Source: SFWF01 sp964599835
Lineage (GTDB): Bacteria > Bacillota > Clostridia > Oscillospirales > Acutalibacteraceae
Reading direction: 5' to 3'
NCBI GenBank assembly: GCA_964599835.1
Contig: CAZRHF010000024.1
Span: forward strand, 1 to 23,707
DNA length: 23,707 nucleotides
This document shows positions 1 to 7,155 of the stretch, one piece after another. A program made the position numbers and the translations under genes. The notes beneath the pieces are model-generated. The model was given only the letters and a program-made list of their open reading frames with translations, made no database searches and had not been told where the DNA came from. The first letter of the stretch is position 1, and every line of letters starts with the position of its first letter.

Positions 1-2
1 AA

Positions 3-1025
3 GTTGCAATTAACGGATTCGGCCGTATCGGTCGTCTCGCTTTCCGTCAGATGTTTGGTGCTGAGGGCTACGACGTAGTAGCTATCAACGACCTCACCAA
101 GCCCTCTATGCTCGCAAATCTTCTTAAGTATGATACTGCACAGGGCGGCTACTGCGGTTATATCGGTGAGGACAAGCACACCGTAACTGCTGACGATGAA
201 GCAGGTACTATCACTGTTGATGGCAAGACCCTCAAGATCTATGCTGAGAAGGACGCTAAGGATCTTCCCTGGGGCGAACTCGGTGTTGACGTAGTTCTCG
301 AGTGCACCGGTTTCTACTGCTCTAAGGACAAGAGCCAGGCTCACATTGACGCAGGCGCTAAGAAGGTTGTTATCTCTGCTCCCGCAGGCAACGATCTTAA
401 GACCATCGTTTACAGCGTTAACGAGAAGTCCCTCACCGCTGAAGATACCATCATCTCTGCTGCTTCCTGCACCACCAACTGCCTCGCTCCCATGGCTAAG
501 GCTCTTAACGATTATGCTCCCATCCAGAGCGGTATTATGTGCACCGTTCACGCTTACACCGGCGATCAGATGATCCTCGACGGCCCCCACAGAAAGGGTG
601 ACCTCCGTCGTGCACGTGCAGGCGCTGCTAACATCGTTCCCAACTCCACCGGCGCTGCTAAGGCTATCGGTCTTGTTATTCCCGAACTCAACGGCAAGCT
701 TATCGGTTCTGCACAGCGTGTTCCCGTTTCCACCGGTTCTACCACCATCCTTACCGCTGTTGTTAAGGGTGCTGACGTAACCAAGGACGGCATCAACGCT
801 GCTATGAAGGCTGCTGCTTCCGAGTCCTTCGGCTACAATGAGGATCAGATCGTTTCTTCCGACGTTGTTGGTATGCGTTACGGCTCTCTCTTCGATGCTA
901 CCCAGACTATGGTTGCTAAGATCGCTGACGATCTTTATGAGGTTCAGGTCGTTTCTTGGTATGATAACGAGAACTCCTACACCAGCCAGATGGTTCGCAC
1001 CATTAAGTACTTCGCTGAGCTGTAA
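3..1025 (+). CDS. gapA: Type I glyceraldehyde-3-phosphate dehydrogenase, 5' end cut by window edge
   Basis: Glycolytic, cytoplasmic enzyme that oxidises glyceraldehyde 3-phosphate with NAD and phosphate to 1,3-bisphosphoglycerate. The reading frame is open from base 3 and begins inside the Rossmann motif (VAINGFGRIGR), so only the first few residues, with the start codon, are missing. The visible 340 residues include the catalytic SCTTN motif (Cys about residue 156), the catalytic His in HAYT (about 183) and the conserved C-terminal SWYDNE stretch. The Asn-Asp after the second beta strand fits NAD preference. Codon use is strongly biased (AAG for Lys, GCT for Ala, C-ending codons), as expected of a very highly expressed gene and unlike the sugar genes further on. 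An internal ATG at 51 is not the start, because family sequence continues upstream of it. It is followed by its own terminator. Confidence 0.97.
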   Translation, partial: VAINGFGRIGRLAFRQMFGAEGYDVVAINDLTKPSMLANLLKYDTAQGGYCGYIGEDKHTVTADDEAGTITVDGKTLKIYAEKDAKDLPWGELGVDVVLECTGFYCSKDKSQAHIDAGAKKVVISAPAGNDLKTIVYSVNEKSLTAEDTIISAASCTTNCLAPMAKALNDYAPIQSGIMCTVHAYTGDQMILDGPHRKGDLRRARAGAANIVPNSTGAAKAIGLVIPELNGKLIGSAQRVPVSTGSTTILTAVVKGADVTKDGINAAMKAAASESFGYNEDQIVSSDVVGMRYGSLFDATQTMVAKIADDLYEVQVVSWYDNENSYTSQMVRTIKYFAEL

Positions 1026-1043
1026 TCCGTTATAACTCAATCT

Positions 1044-1077
1044 AAAAAACGCTATGCTTCGTGCATAGCGTTTTTTT
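1044..1077 (+). terminator. Intrinsic terminator of gapA
   Basis: A perfect hairpin (stem AAACGCTATGC with its complement, loop TTCGT) begins 19 bases after the gapA stop and runs straight into seven T. This is a textbook rho-independent terminator. Confidence 0.93.
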
Positions 1078-1126
1078 GTGTTTTTGAAAACATTTTGCTA
1101 AGGTTAGGATCGACATTGTTCTTTAG

Positions 1127-1330
1127 ATGTGTTTAAATAACAATGATATGAATACAGATTGCTCCTCCGCCTACCCCGACGGCGCAACCTTTAACATTGA
1201 TGATGACGGCACTATTAAAATTGAAGGTAGCCGAACCGACTATCTTTTAGGAATTGAGCCTACTTACAAGGATACTCATCACGACCACGCTACCTTTATT
1301 CCCGACCTGACTTTCAAACTTAAATTTTAA
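1127..1330 (+). pseudogene. Short ORF of 67 codons, possible C-terminal gene remnant
   Basis: A 67-residue reading frame lies between the gapA terminator and the convergent operon. I do not recognise it with confidence. The sequence is protein-like (YPDGATF, GIEPTYKD, a His/Asp-rich HHDHATF stretch, then a beta-strand-like end). It vaguely resembles the end of a larger exported protein such as an S41-type peptidase, where a YPDG segment precedes a G(I/V)xP segment. An in-frame stop lies directly before the ATG, no Shine-Dalgarno is visible at the right distance from either the ATG at 1127 or the in-frame ATG at 1148, and no matching upstream sequence is seen in the other frames. A decayed remnant is as likely as a real small gene. 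The rest of 1026-1351 holds the gapA terminator and AT-rich spacer. Confidence 0.3.
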
Positions 1331-1351
1331 TTATCGAAGTTCCTTTTAATT

Positions 1352-2185
1352 TTATCTAACCAAGGGGTGAAGGTCCTTTTCGGATAGCCCTAAAAGGTTG
1401 GATATTATGGTGGCGTTGCCGAAGGTCTTATGGTCTACATTACTGTGGGAGTCGCTTCCGAAGGTGAAGACACAGCCCTCCTCCTTGGCGATTCGGTAGA
1501 AGCGGAGCTCCTCGGAATCGGCGATCTGCTGAGGGTCTCTCTCCCTCATACAGGCGATATTTATCTCTACGGCAATTCCCTTTTCGGCCGTCTTTGAGAA
1601 AAGACGTTTGCACAGATCGCTTGACACCAGACGAAGGAGAATCCCCTTATCGTAAGGACAGCATACCGCCTCAAAGGGGTGTGCCATAGCGGTGATATAT
1701 TTTGCGACATCGCTGTTTAGTGAGTCTTCATATATCTGCGCCATATATTCGACGTGCTTTTCATAGGGCTCGTAACAAGCCTTGGGCATAACCATCTGGG
1801 TATGGGAATTAGGCATAAGGACGAAATCCAGCTTTTCTGCCGTTTCGCAGGAGATGGCAGGACGGCGATGTAGGGGGTCGTAATCGGTCTCGCAACCGAA
1901 AAGTATCTCAGTATCGCCGAAATCTACCCCTTTAAGCTCCTCCTTAAGCTTACAGATATGTTCGAAGTTCTGATGAACGTAAAAGTTCCGAGGGCCGTGC
2001 AGGCTGTTGCTGTTATTCAGCCACTCGTGAGAATTTTCGTAGGAATCGTCCCAGAAATGGTCGGCAAAGCCTGCCTTTTTTATTCCGACCTCTTTAAATA
2101 TCTGCGCATAGGCCTCTGCCGTGGCATTTCTTTCACCGCAGGGCGACAGATGGGTGTGAATGTGAATGTCGTGGGTAATATTCAT
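1352..2185 (-). CDS. PHP-domain metal-dependent phosphoesterase, histidinol-phosphatase-like
   Basis: A 277-residue PHP-family protein, expected to be a metal-dependent phosphoesterase in the cytoplasm. All the family's metal-binding motifs are visible: HIHTH near the N terminus (His8, His10), ADH at 41-43, Glu99 in GCETD, His128 in PNSH, His169 in AHPFE and the DSH motif at 245-247. This layout is closest to HisK-type histidinol-phosphatases, but no other histidine biosynthesis gene is nearby. Its place as the last gene of an operon with a sugar isomerase and an aminotransferase suggests a different phosphorylated substrate, perhaps an amino sugar or polyol phosphate (inference). The start lies 16 bases after the aminotransferase stop, with GGAGACG as ribosome site. 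No clear terminator follows. Confidence 0.85.
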   Translation of the reverse strand: MNITHDIHIHTHLSPCGERNATAEAYAQIFKEVGIKKAGFADHFWDDSYENSHEWLNNSNSLHGPRNFYVHQNFEHICKLKEELKGVDFGDTEILFGCETDYDPLHRRPAISCETAEKLDFVLMPNSHTQMVMPKACYEPYEKHVEYMAQIYEDSLNSDVAKYITAMAHPFEAVCCPYDKGILLRLVSSDLCKRLFSKTAEKGIAVEINIACMRERDPQQIADSEELRFYRIAKEEGCVFTFGSDSHSNVDHKTFGNATIISNLLGLSEKDLHPLVR

Positions 2186-2201
2186 AATTACTCGTCTCCT
2201 A

Positions 2202-3311
2202 TTAAAGTTCTGCCAAAGCCTTTCTGTAAAGGGCTATTCTTTCATCAAGCTTTGCTTTGTCGTCGTCGGGGTTAACGCTTACGTAGGTAACCTTGGAAAG
2301 ACGGTCGAGGGTAGCCGGGCACATATCCTCGCGATAGTCGGGAATGATGTCCTTATTTGCCTCCATCTTAAAGGGGTCCATAAGAGGATTGAAGGCTCCG
2401 CGCTTCTCCATAATGGGGGTCCAGTGCTTATAGATGTGCTTACCGGTATTTATCGGAACGGTACCTGCTACGCCCTGAGCCTTGCAGAAAGCCTCAGCCT
2501 TTTCGGCAGAATCGAACTGAAATGCAACGGTTGTTCCGCAGTCACCCTCGATATCGTTGGAGGGAATAAACTCGGCAACATCGGAAAGAGCATCCATAAT
2601 ATACTTCTTATTTGCGCGGAGGTCAGAGAGGATTCCGTCCATACGGTCGAGCTGAACGTTCAGAACGGCGGCGCAAAGCTCGTTGGAACGAAANNNNNNN
2701 NNNTGATAGATAAGGGACGCCTCAAATGCCTGACGGTTGTTAGTGAGAAGAGCTCCGCCCTCGCCCGAGGAAATTATTTTAAAGAAATTAAAGGAAAGTC
2801 CGCCCGCATCACCGATGGTACCAAGTCTCTTGCCCTTATAGGCGCCGCCGTCAGCCTGGCAGGCATCCTCAATAACGTAGAGGTTGTATTTCTTTGCAAG
2901 AGCCATAATAGCATCCATATTGCAGGGGAAGCCCTGAATATGTACGGGAAGGATGGCCTTGGTATGCTTGGAGATCTTCTTTTCGGTATCAACGGGATCG
3001 AGGGTCAAGGTGTCGTCGGATTCGGCGATCACGGGCATTGCACCTGCGGCAACGACAGCCATAGCGGTTGCGATGTAGGTGTAGGCGGGAACGATGACCT
3101 CGTCTCCGGGTCCGATACCGAGAGAGATAAGAGCAGAAGTAAGGGCAGCCTGACCGCTGGTCAAAAAGATGGCGTAATCGGTGCCGAATTTCTCTCTGAG
3201 CTTGGCTTCAACCTGCTCGGACTCCTTAAGGCCCGAATTCACCTTAAACATACTTCCGGTTTCGATCACCTTGGTAAGTTCTGCAATTTCTTCTTTTCCT
3301 ATTCTGTACAT
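2202..3311 (-). CDS. DegT/DnrJ/EryC1/StrS family PLP-dependent aminotransferase, interrupted by an N gap
   Basis: Fold-type I PLP enzyme of the sugar/cyclitol aminotransferase family, which transfers an amino group, usually from Glu or Gln, to a keto-sugar or keto-cyclitol. Visible motifs: TSGQAAL (51-57) for phosphate binding, PAYTYIAT (75-82), IEDACQADGG with Asp149, which pairs with the PLP ring nitrogen, SFNFFK with the Schiff-base Lys178, and GEGG (183-186). The FRSNEL motif, the family's N(F/Y)RxxE segment, follows the gap. The ten N fall after residue 202. In relatives roughly 20-40 residues separate these two blocks, so the displayed length is probably short. GGAGG lies inside the end of the preceding gene and the start is 3 bases after its stop, indicating translational coupling. 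Substrate unknown. Confidence 0.88.
   Translation of the reverse strand: MYRIGKEEIAELTKVIETGSMFKVNSGLKESEQVEAKLREKFGTDYAIFLTSGQAALTSALISLGIGPGDEVIVPAYTYIATAMAVVAAGAMPVIAESDDTLTLDPVDTEKKISKHTKAILPVHIQGFPCNMDAIMALAKKYNLYVIEDACQADGGAYKGKRLGTIGDAGGLSFNFFKIISSGEGGALLTNNRQAFEASLIYXXXXFRSNELCAAVLNVQLDRMDGILSDLRANKKYIMDALSDVAEFIPSNDIEGDCGTTVAFQFDSAEKAEAFCKAQGVAGTVPINTGKHIYKHWTPIMEKRGAFNPLMDPFKMEANKDIIPDYREDMCPATLDRLSKVTYVSVNPDDDKAKLDERIALYRKALAEL
2694..2703. other. Assembly gap (ten N)
   Basis: Ten undetermined bases lie inside the aminotransferase gene. The frame is continuous on both sides if exactly ten bases are assumed, but family spacing suggests that more sequence is missing, so the true size is uncertain. 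Confidence 0.99.
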
Positions 3312-3314
3312 AAA

Positions 3315-4607
3315 TTAGTCCTCCATTTGTTCTATATTTTTAATTATTGATTTATAAAGCTCAAAGTCTGCATCCTTGCAGTAGGGCTGAGGATGACCGT
3401 AAAGAAACATACTAACCTCATATCCGCCACGGATAATTACGTCCTCCGTGATGAAATAGCCCTCACTTCCGTTTGTGTTGGAAAGTCCCAGCACCTTTTT
3501 GTCTTTAAAGTGGCGGTCGGTTCTCATTCCGATCTCACTGAAAAGCTCGAAGGGGGTGGGGGCAAAAACAAAGCTTCCGAGGGCAACGAGATTTTGCGTA
3601 AAGCTTACGCATTCCTGCTCGGTCTCGCCGTTTTCGTAGGATCTCAGCACGTCTGCGGCATAGTTCCTGATCATCGCGCCGTGATTTACCACGTGGGCTT
3701 CGTATTTCTTATAAAGAGCTTCCGCTTCGGCCTTGGGAATTCGCGGAGCAAGAGGAATCTTCACCTCATCGGAGCGGGTTTTAAGATTTACTTCCTCAAA
3801 GCTGTCGATCTTCTTATAAAGCTTGACCGCATCCTTTGCGGCTTTTTCGCCAAGCTCGTAAACATAGCTCAGATCGCCGGTCGTATTTCCGTTTGAGAGT
3901 CTGGGTCCGACGTCTCCTTCGGGACCGTTAAAGAAGGCGGTTATTGCTCCGCTTTCGTTTTCAAGGGCGTCGGTCATAAGTCCCGACCAGTCACGGGTTA
4001 TCTCGGTATTTCCTCCCGCGCAGGTTCCGTGACAGCCGTAGTGGATCAGGTTGGCAAGCGGGGTACCGTTTTCGTCTTTAAAGGAAAACACCGTCATTTC
4101 AGGATCATAGGGTCCCCAAGGATTCTGCCCGAGGGCAATTCCGTTATTCTCCGCAAGCTCGCGTCGGTTTACGCCCACGCGGCTTTCCCCGGCGGCTACG
4201 CCCATTTTAACGGGAACGGGTTCCTTCATAGCCTTTTTTGCGGCGGTAAGAAGCTTTGGAGTGAAAATGTTATCACAGTAATCATAATCCCTGTCGCCCC
4301 AGCCTACTTGCCCCGCAGTGTTGGGGCCCGAATGGGTGTGGGTTGCGGAAATTAAAATTTTGTCAACAGGGATATTACATTCTTCCGATATGAGGTTTAC
4401 AAGCTCTTTTGCATATTCGGTGTTTATAAGACAGACCGTTGCGGTTATCATAAGAGTCTCTGTGTTCCCTTGTTTAAAGTAGAAGGCAGTGGCGGTAAGG
4501 TCGTCGTTTACGCAGGTTGAATGTATATTCGGATTATAGCCGTAAAGCTGACAACCTATTTCGGGAGTTATTATCTCTCGGCCTACGCCTAAATAAAGCT
4601 TATCCAT
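3315..4607 (-). CDS. Neutral/alkaline ceramidase-fold hydrolase (PF04734-like), catalytic Ser absent
   Basis: A 430-residue protein with the N-terminal fold of neutral/alkaline non-lysosomal ceramidases. Zinc-ligand motifs are recognisable: THTHSGP (89-95), His193 in CHGT, Glu354 in PFELFSE and a Tyr in the EGYFITED segment (about 384). In true neutral ceramidases the nucleophile is the Ser of a GDxSPN motif; here the matching stretch reads GDVGPRL (231-237), so the serine is Gly234. The protein is much shorter than eukaryotic ceramidases, seems to lack their C-terminal immunoglobulin-like domain and has no signal peptide. It is therefore probably not a ceramidase, and a metal-dependent hydrolase of some other amide or ester is likelier (inference). 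Start 1 base after the upstream stop, ribosome site AGAGGTG; strongly coupled within the operon. Confidence 0.85.
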   Translation of the reverse strand: MDKLYLGVGREIITPEIGCQLYGYNPNIHSTCVNDDLTATAFYFKQGNTETLMITATVCLINTEYAKELVNLISEECNIPVDKILISATHTHSGPNTAGQVGWGDRDYDYCDNIFTPKLLTAAKKAMKEPVPVKMGVAAGESRVGVNRRELAENNGIALGQNPWGPYDPEMTVFSFKDENGTPLANLIHYGCHGTCAGGNTEITRDWSGLMTDALENESGAITAFFNGPEGDVGPRLSNGNTTGDLSYVYELGEKAAKDAVKLYKKIDSFEEVNLKTRSDEVKIPLAPRIPKAEAEALYKKYEAHVVNHGAMIRNYAADVLRSYENGETEQECVSFTQNLVALGSFVFAPTPFELFSEIGMRTDRHFKDKKVLGLSNTNGSEGYFITEDVIIRGGYEVSMFLYGHPQPYCKDADFELYKSIIKNIEQMED

Positions 4608-4608
4608 T

Positions 4609-5349
4609 TTACACCTCTTTAAGATACTCTACGCTGAGCTTAAGGCTTTCCAGCTGGTCTCCGTCGCAGAAATCCTGCTCAACGGCAAAATGCTCTATGC
4701 CAAGTTCCTTTGCGGTTTCGATTATCTCCTTAAAGCAGAGATTTCCTTTTCCAACCTCGGCAAACTTGGGACCCTTAAGGGTATATTCAAAGTCTTTAAG
4801 GTGAAGTATCTTTACCCTTCCCTTTGTGAGCTCTAAGAACTTTCTTACGTCCATTCCGCCCACGGCCAGCCAATAGGTGTCGGGCATAAAGTCGACACAG
4901 TCGGGATCGAAGCCTTCAAGGAGAAGGTCCATTACGGTCTTGCCCGAGGGGAGCTTAATAAACTCGTTGGCGTGGTTGTGATAGGAGAAGGTAAATCCCT
5001 TTTCCTTTGCTTTCTTTGCAAAAGTGTTTGCATCCTTTATAAACTGCTTGACCTCATCCTCGTCGGTGATGAACGAACTGATTCCCAGGTCGGACACGCC
5101 GTACTTTTCGGCAAGCTCGAATATCTCGTCTCCCATAGAGAGATAGGTCTTAAGGTCGGAAAGGTTTCCGATAACCTGAAGCCCTGCCGCCTTTGCGGCC
5201 TTGCCCATACTGATGATTCGGTCGGCACCTCCGAAAAACTGGACAGAGGTATAACCGAGGTCTTTAATTTTTTTAAGTGTTTCAACCGTTTGCTCGTCAG
5301 AACCGAGCAGATCGCGAACGGTATAAAGCTGTGCACCTATGTATTTCAT
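4609..5349 (-). CDS. Sugar phosphate isomerase/epimerase (xylose-isomerase-like TIM barrel)
   Basis: A 246-residue single-domain TIM barrel of the AP-endonuclease-2/xylose-isomerase-like family, whose members include inosose isomerases/dehydratases, tagatose epimerases and hydroxypyruvate isomerase. Visible features: N-terminal GAQLYTVR, YHNHANEF (123-130), the metal-ligand region DTYW (157-160), GGMD, HLKDFE (183-188) and VEQDF with Glu224. It is the first gene of a four-gene operon and starts with a strong AGGAGG site. Being next to a DegT aminotransferase and a phosphoesterase suggests it isomerises or epimerises a sugar or cyclitol that is then aminated, or the reverse for breakdown (inference). 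Length is normal for the small members of the family. The exact substrate cannot be told from sequence. Confidence 0.85.
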   Translation of the reverse strand: MKYIGAQLYTVRDLLGSDEQTVETLKKIKDLGYTSVQFFGGADRIISMGKAAKAAGLQVIGNLSDLKTYLSMGDEIFELAEKYGVSDLGISSFITDEDEVKQFIKDANTFAKKAKEKGFTFSYHNHANEFIKLPSGKTVMDLLLEGFDPDCVDFMPDTYWLAVGGMDVRKFLELTKGRVKILHLKDFEYTLKGPKFAEVGKGNLCFKEIIETAKELGIEHFAVEQDFCDGDQLESLKLSVEYLKEV

Positions 5350-5373
5350 ACAGACGCCTCCTTTTTCATTCTA

Positions 5374-5379
5374 ATTATA
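5374..5379 (-). promoter_or_regulatory. Possible -10 box for the four-gene operon
   Basis: TATAAT on the minus strand lies 25 bases before the isomerase ATG, within the palindrome ATTATATAAT. No good -35 box is found 16-18 bases upstream, which would suit a promoter that needs an activator such as the divergent AraC protein (inference). Confidence 0.45.
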
Positions 5380-5444
5380 TAATCGAAGCCTCTATAAGAA
5401 AAGGGCATAGTTTCCCGTAAAATTCGCAAAAATTTACAAAAGAC

Positions 5445-5473
5445 TTGAAACTCTTCGTCTTCTAAGTTATACT
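5445..5473 (+). promoter_or_regulatory. Sigma-A promoter of the first AraC gene
   Basis: TTGAAA (5445-5450), 17-base spacer, TATACT (5468-5473), 22 bases before the AraC start codon, with GGGAG as ribosome site between. Position and spacing are ideal. Confidence 0.75.
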
Positions 5474-5495
5474 GTTTAACGGGAGTTGAAACAAA

Positions 5496-6329
5496 ATGCT
5501 TTACCAAAAATTATTACTTGGCACCGACCCTTATTTTGTAGCGGCAGGAAAAGGAATACCCTTTGAAAACCACCGCCACCCCGAAATAGAACTGAGCTTT
5601 TGCATTGAAGGGAGCTATTCGGTGATGGCAGAGGGTAAGGAATACCGCCTGAAAAAAGGTGATCTTGCCATCTTCGGTCCAATGACCGCCCACGAATATA
5701 CCGCGGATATCGACCCAGACACCCAACGTCTGACGGTTGAGATAGGACCCGCTATGCTCAGAGATCATTTTGAACCCCTTGTAAGCCGCCTGAAAGCTTT
5801 TGAGATCCATTCCCTGAGTGGCGGCCCCTCCCCCGACTATCCCGAGCTTAACTCCTTGCTGCTTGAGGCGGCCAAGGCAGAAATTGAACGGCCGCCCTTC
5901 AGCGAGCTGATAATCAAAGGAAATCTATATAAAATATGTGCCCTGCTCCTGCGGCTCGCCTTTAGAAAGGACAGCGACGGCTTCTATGAAAAATCCTTAA
6001 AGGACGTCGGAAAGATAGAAAAGGCCTTGGAGCTGATATATAACCGCTATAACGAGCCTCTTGATATTGATTCGGTAAGCGCCGCCTGCGGCTACGGAAA
6101 AAGCAACTTCTGTAAGACCTTCAAGGCTGTTACGGGAGAGACCTTCCACGAGCTATTAAACCGACATAGGATAGAGATCGCCTGTCTGCACCTTAAGGAA
6201 GGCTCTAACACTATCGAGCAGGTCGCCCTTTCGGTAGGCTTTGCCGATAGCAAGAGTTTTTGCCGTGTTTTCAAGAAAATTATGGGCGAGAGTGCAGGAA
6301 GCTACAGAAAAAAGCTTACAAAAAACTGA
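5496..6329 (+). CDS. AraC family transcriptional regulator with N-terminal cupin
   Basis: A 277-residue one-component regulator. The N-terminal third is a cupin-like sensor domain (HRHPEIELSFCIEG near 26-39, KKGDLAIFGPMTAHEY near 53-68), which in this family binds a small molecule such as a sugar. The last 100 residues form the double helix-turn-helix DNA-binding domain (DIDSVSAACGYGKSNFCKTF, then IEQVALSVGFADSKSFCRVF). It is divergent from the isomerase–ceramidase-fold–DegT–PHP operon, 146 bases away, and is the obvious candidate to control it. The ligand is unknown. It may also affect the convergent GH30/deaminase pair, but nothing in the sequence shows this. Start chosen by the GGGAG site and the promoter just upstream. 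Confidence 0.93.
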   Translation: MLYQKLLLGTDPYFVAAGKGIPFENHRHPEIELSFCIEGSYSVMAEGKEYRLKKGDLAIFGPMTAHEYTADIDPDTQRLTVEIGPAMLRDHFEPLVSRLKAFEIHSLSGGPSPDYPELNSLLLEAAKAEIERPPFSELIIKGNLYKICALLLRLAFRKDSDGFYEKSLKDVGKIEKALELIYNRYNEPLDIDSVSAACGYGKSNFCKTFKAVTGETFHELLNRHRIEIACLHLKEGSNTIEQVALSVGFADSKSFCRVFKKIMGESAGSYRKKLTKN

Positions 6330-6356
6330 TACGCAGATCGCGTATCAGTTTTTCTT
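6321..6356. terminator. Bidirectional terminator between the AraC and deaminase-like genes
   Basis: The hairpin arms ACTGATACGC and GCGTATCAGT are flanked by A-runs on the left and T-runs on the right, so it works in both directions for the convergent genes. The AraC stop codon lies inside the left arm. Confidence 0.88.
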
Positions 6357-7144
6357 TAAGTCATAATATCTTCGGTTCCGCAGTAGGTAAGATCTTCGCA
6401 TCTTCTAAGAAGAGATGCAGGGATCTCAGCAGTAGGTTCATCCCATACCGCGTGCTTAAATGGGCCGTTCTGCCAAGGACGGTTAAGGGCGATATATATT
6501 TTCCTTGACGCAAGGATCTGTTTCATACCGACGGTTATGCACCACTCAGGCATACCTTTAAGGTCACCCCGCTGATATCCGTAGGCGCTTATCGTTTTGG
6601 TCTCGCGTGATATGGGAAGGACTCGGGTACCGAGATCTGCAAATTCGTCGGGATTCTTAGGTTCAGCCTTTTCAGGCGGCTCGTTAAAGGCGATATGACC
6701 GTTTATACCGAGACCTCCGAAGCAGTAATCAACTCCGCCGAGCTCTTCAATGAGTTTATCGTACTCGGCTTCTTTTCCAACCTCGGGGAAATGTCTGTGA
6801 TCCTCGTCCATAACGAGATCGGGGCGTACCCTTTCGTAGAATTCTTTATTCATACGGTATTTGAAGCTGATAGTATCGTTTTCGTCAATGGCCTTATCGG
6901 GTGAGATAAGATACTCGTCCATATTGAAAAAATGCACGTTTTTAAGCGACACACCGAGACGGTTTACCATTTCGGCAAGCATGGGATACTGCGCCGTAGG
7001 GCCGACGGGGACGATCATAACGGTCTGCTCTCCCCTATTATTGTGGTGTATTATTTCTTCAAGCATCGTAAGCGCCATATCGAAATAGACGTCATATTCA
7101 TTATCGACCGTTTTGCAGTTTACTCCATTAATCGTCTTTATCAT
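6356..7144 (-). CDS. Glucosamine-6-phosphate deaminase/isomerase-like protein
   Basis: A 262-residue NagB-family protein, expected to turn an aminosugar 6-phosphate into the ketose phosphate plus ammonia in the cytoplasm. Clear family motifs: FNMDEY (73-78, catalytic Asp76) and GGLGINGHIAFNEP (143-156) with the catalytic His150 and Glu155. The usual phosphate-binding G-x-(P/A)-T-G-(S/G)-T-P loop is replaced by VPVGPTAQYP (45-54), so the sugar-phosphate site differs from classical NagB and the substrate may not be GlcN6P. It is the second gene after GH30, with 11 bases between them and GGAG in the spacer, so the two proteins probably handle the same compound. No symbol is given because of the altered loop. 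Confidence 0.8.
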   Translation of the reverse strand: MIKTINGVNCKTVDNEYDVYFDMALTMLEEIIHHNNRGEQTVMIVPVGPTAQYPMLAEMVNRLGVSLKNVHFFNMDEYLISPDKAIDENDTISFKYRMNKEFYERVRPDLVMDEDHRHFPEVGKEAEYDKLIEELGGVDYCFGGLGINGHIAFNEPPEKAEPKNPDEFADLGTRVLPISRETKTISAYGYQRGDLKGMPEWCITVGMKQILASRKIYIALNRPWQNGPFKHAVWDEPTAEIPASLLRRCEDLTYCGTEDIMT

Positions 7145-7155
7145 ATTTTTCTCCT

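Noticed and set aside
2166..3350. A 394-codon open frame on the plus strand, longer than the gene opposite it
   Set aside because: It is antisense to the DegT aminotransferase, whose frame carries all the family motifs. The plus frame has no ribosome site or recognisable domain.
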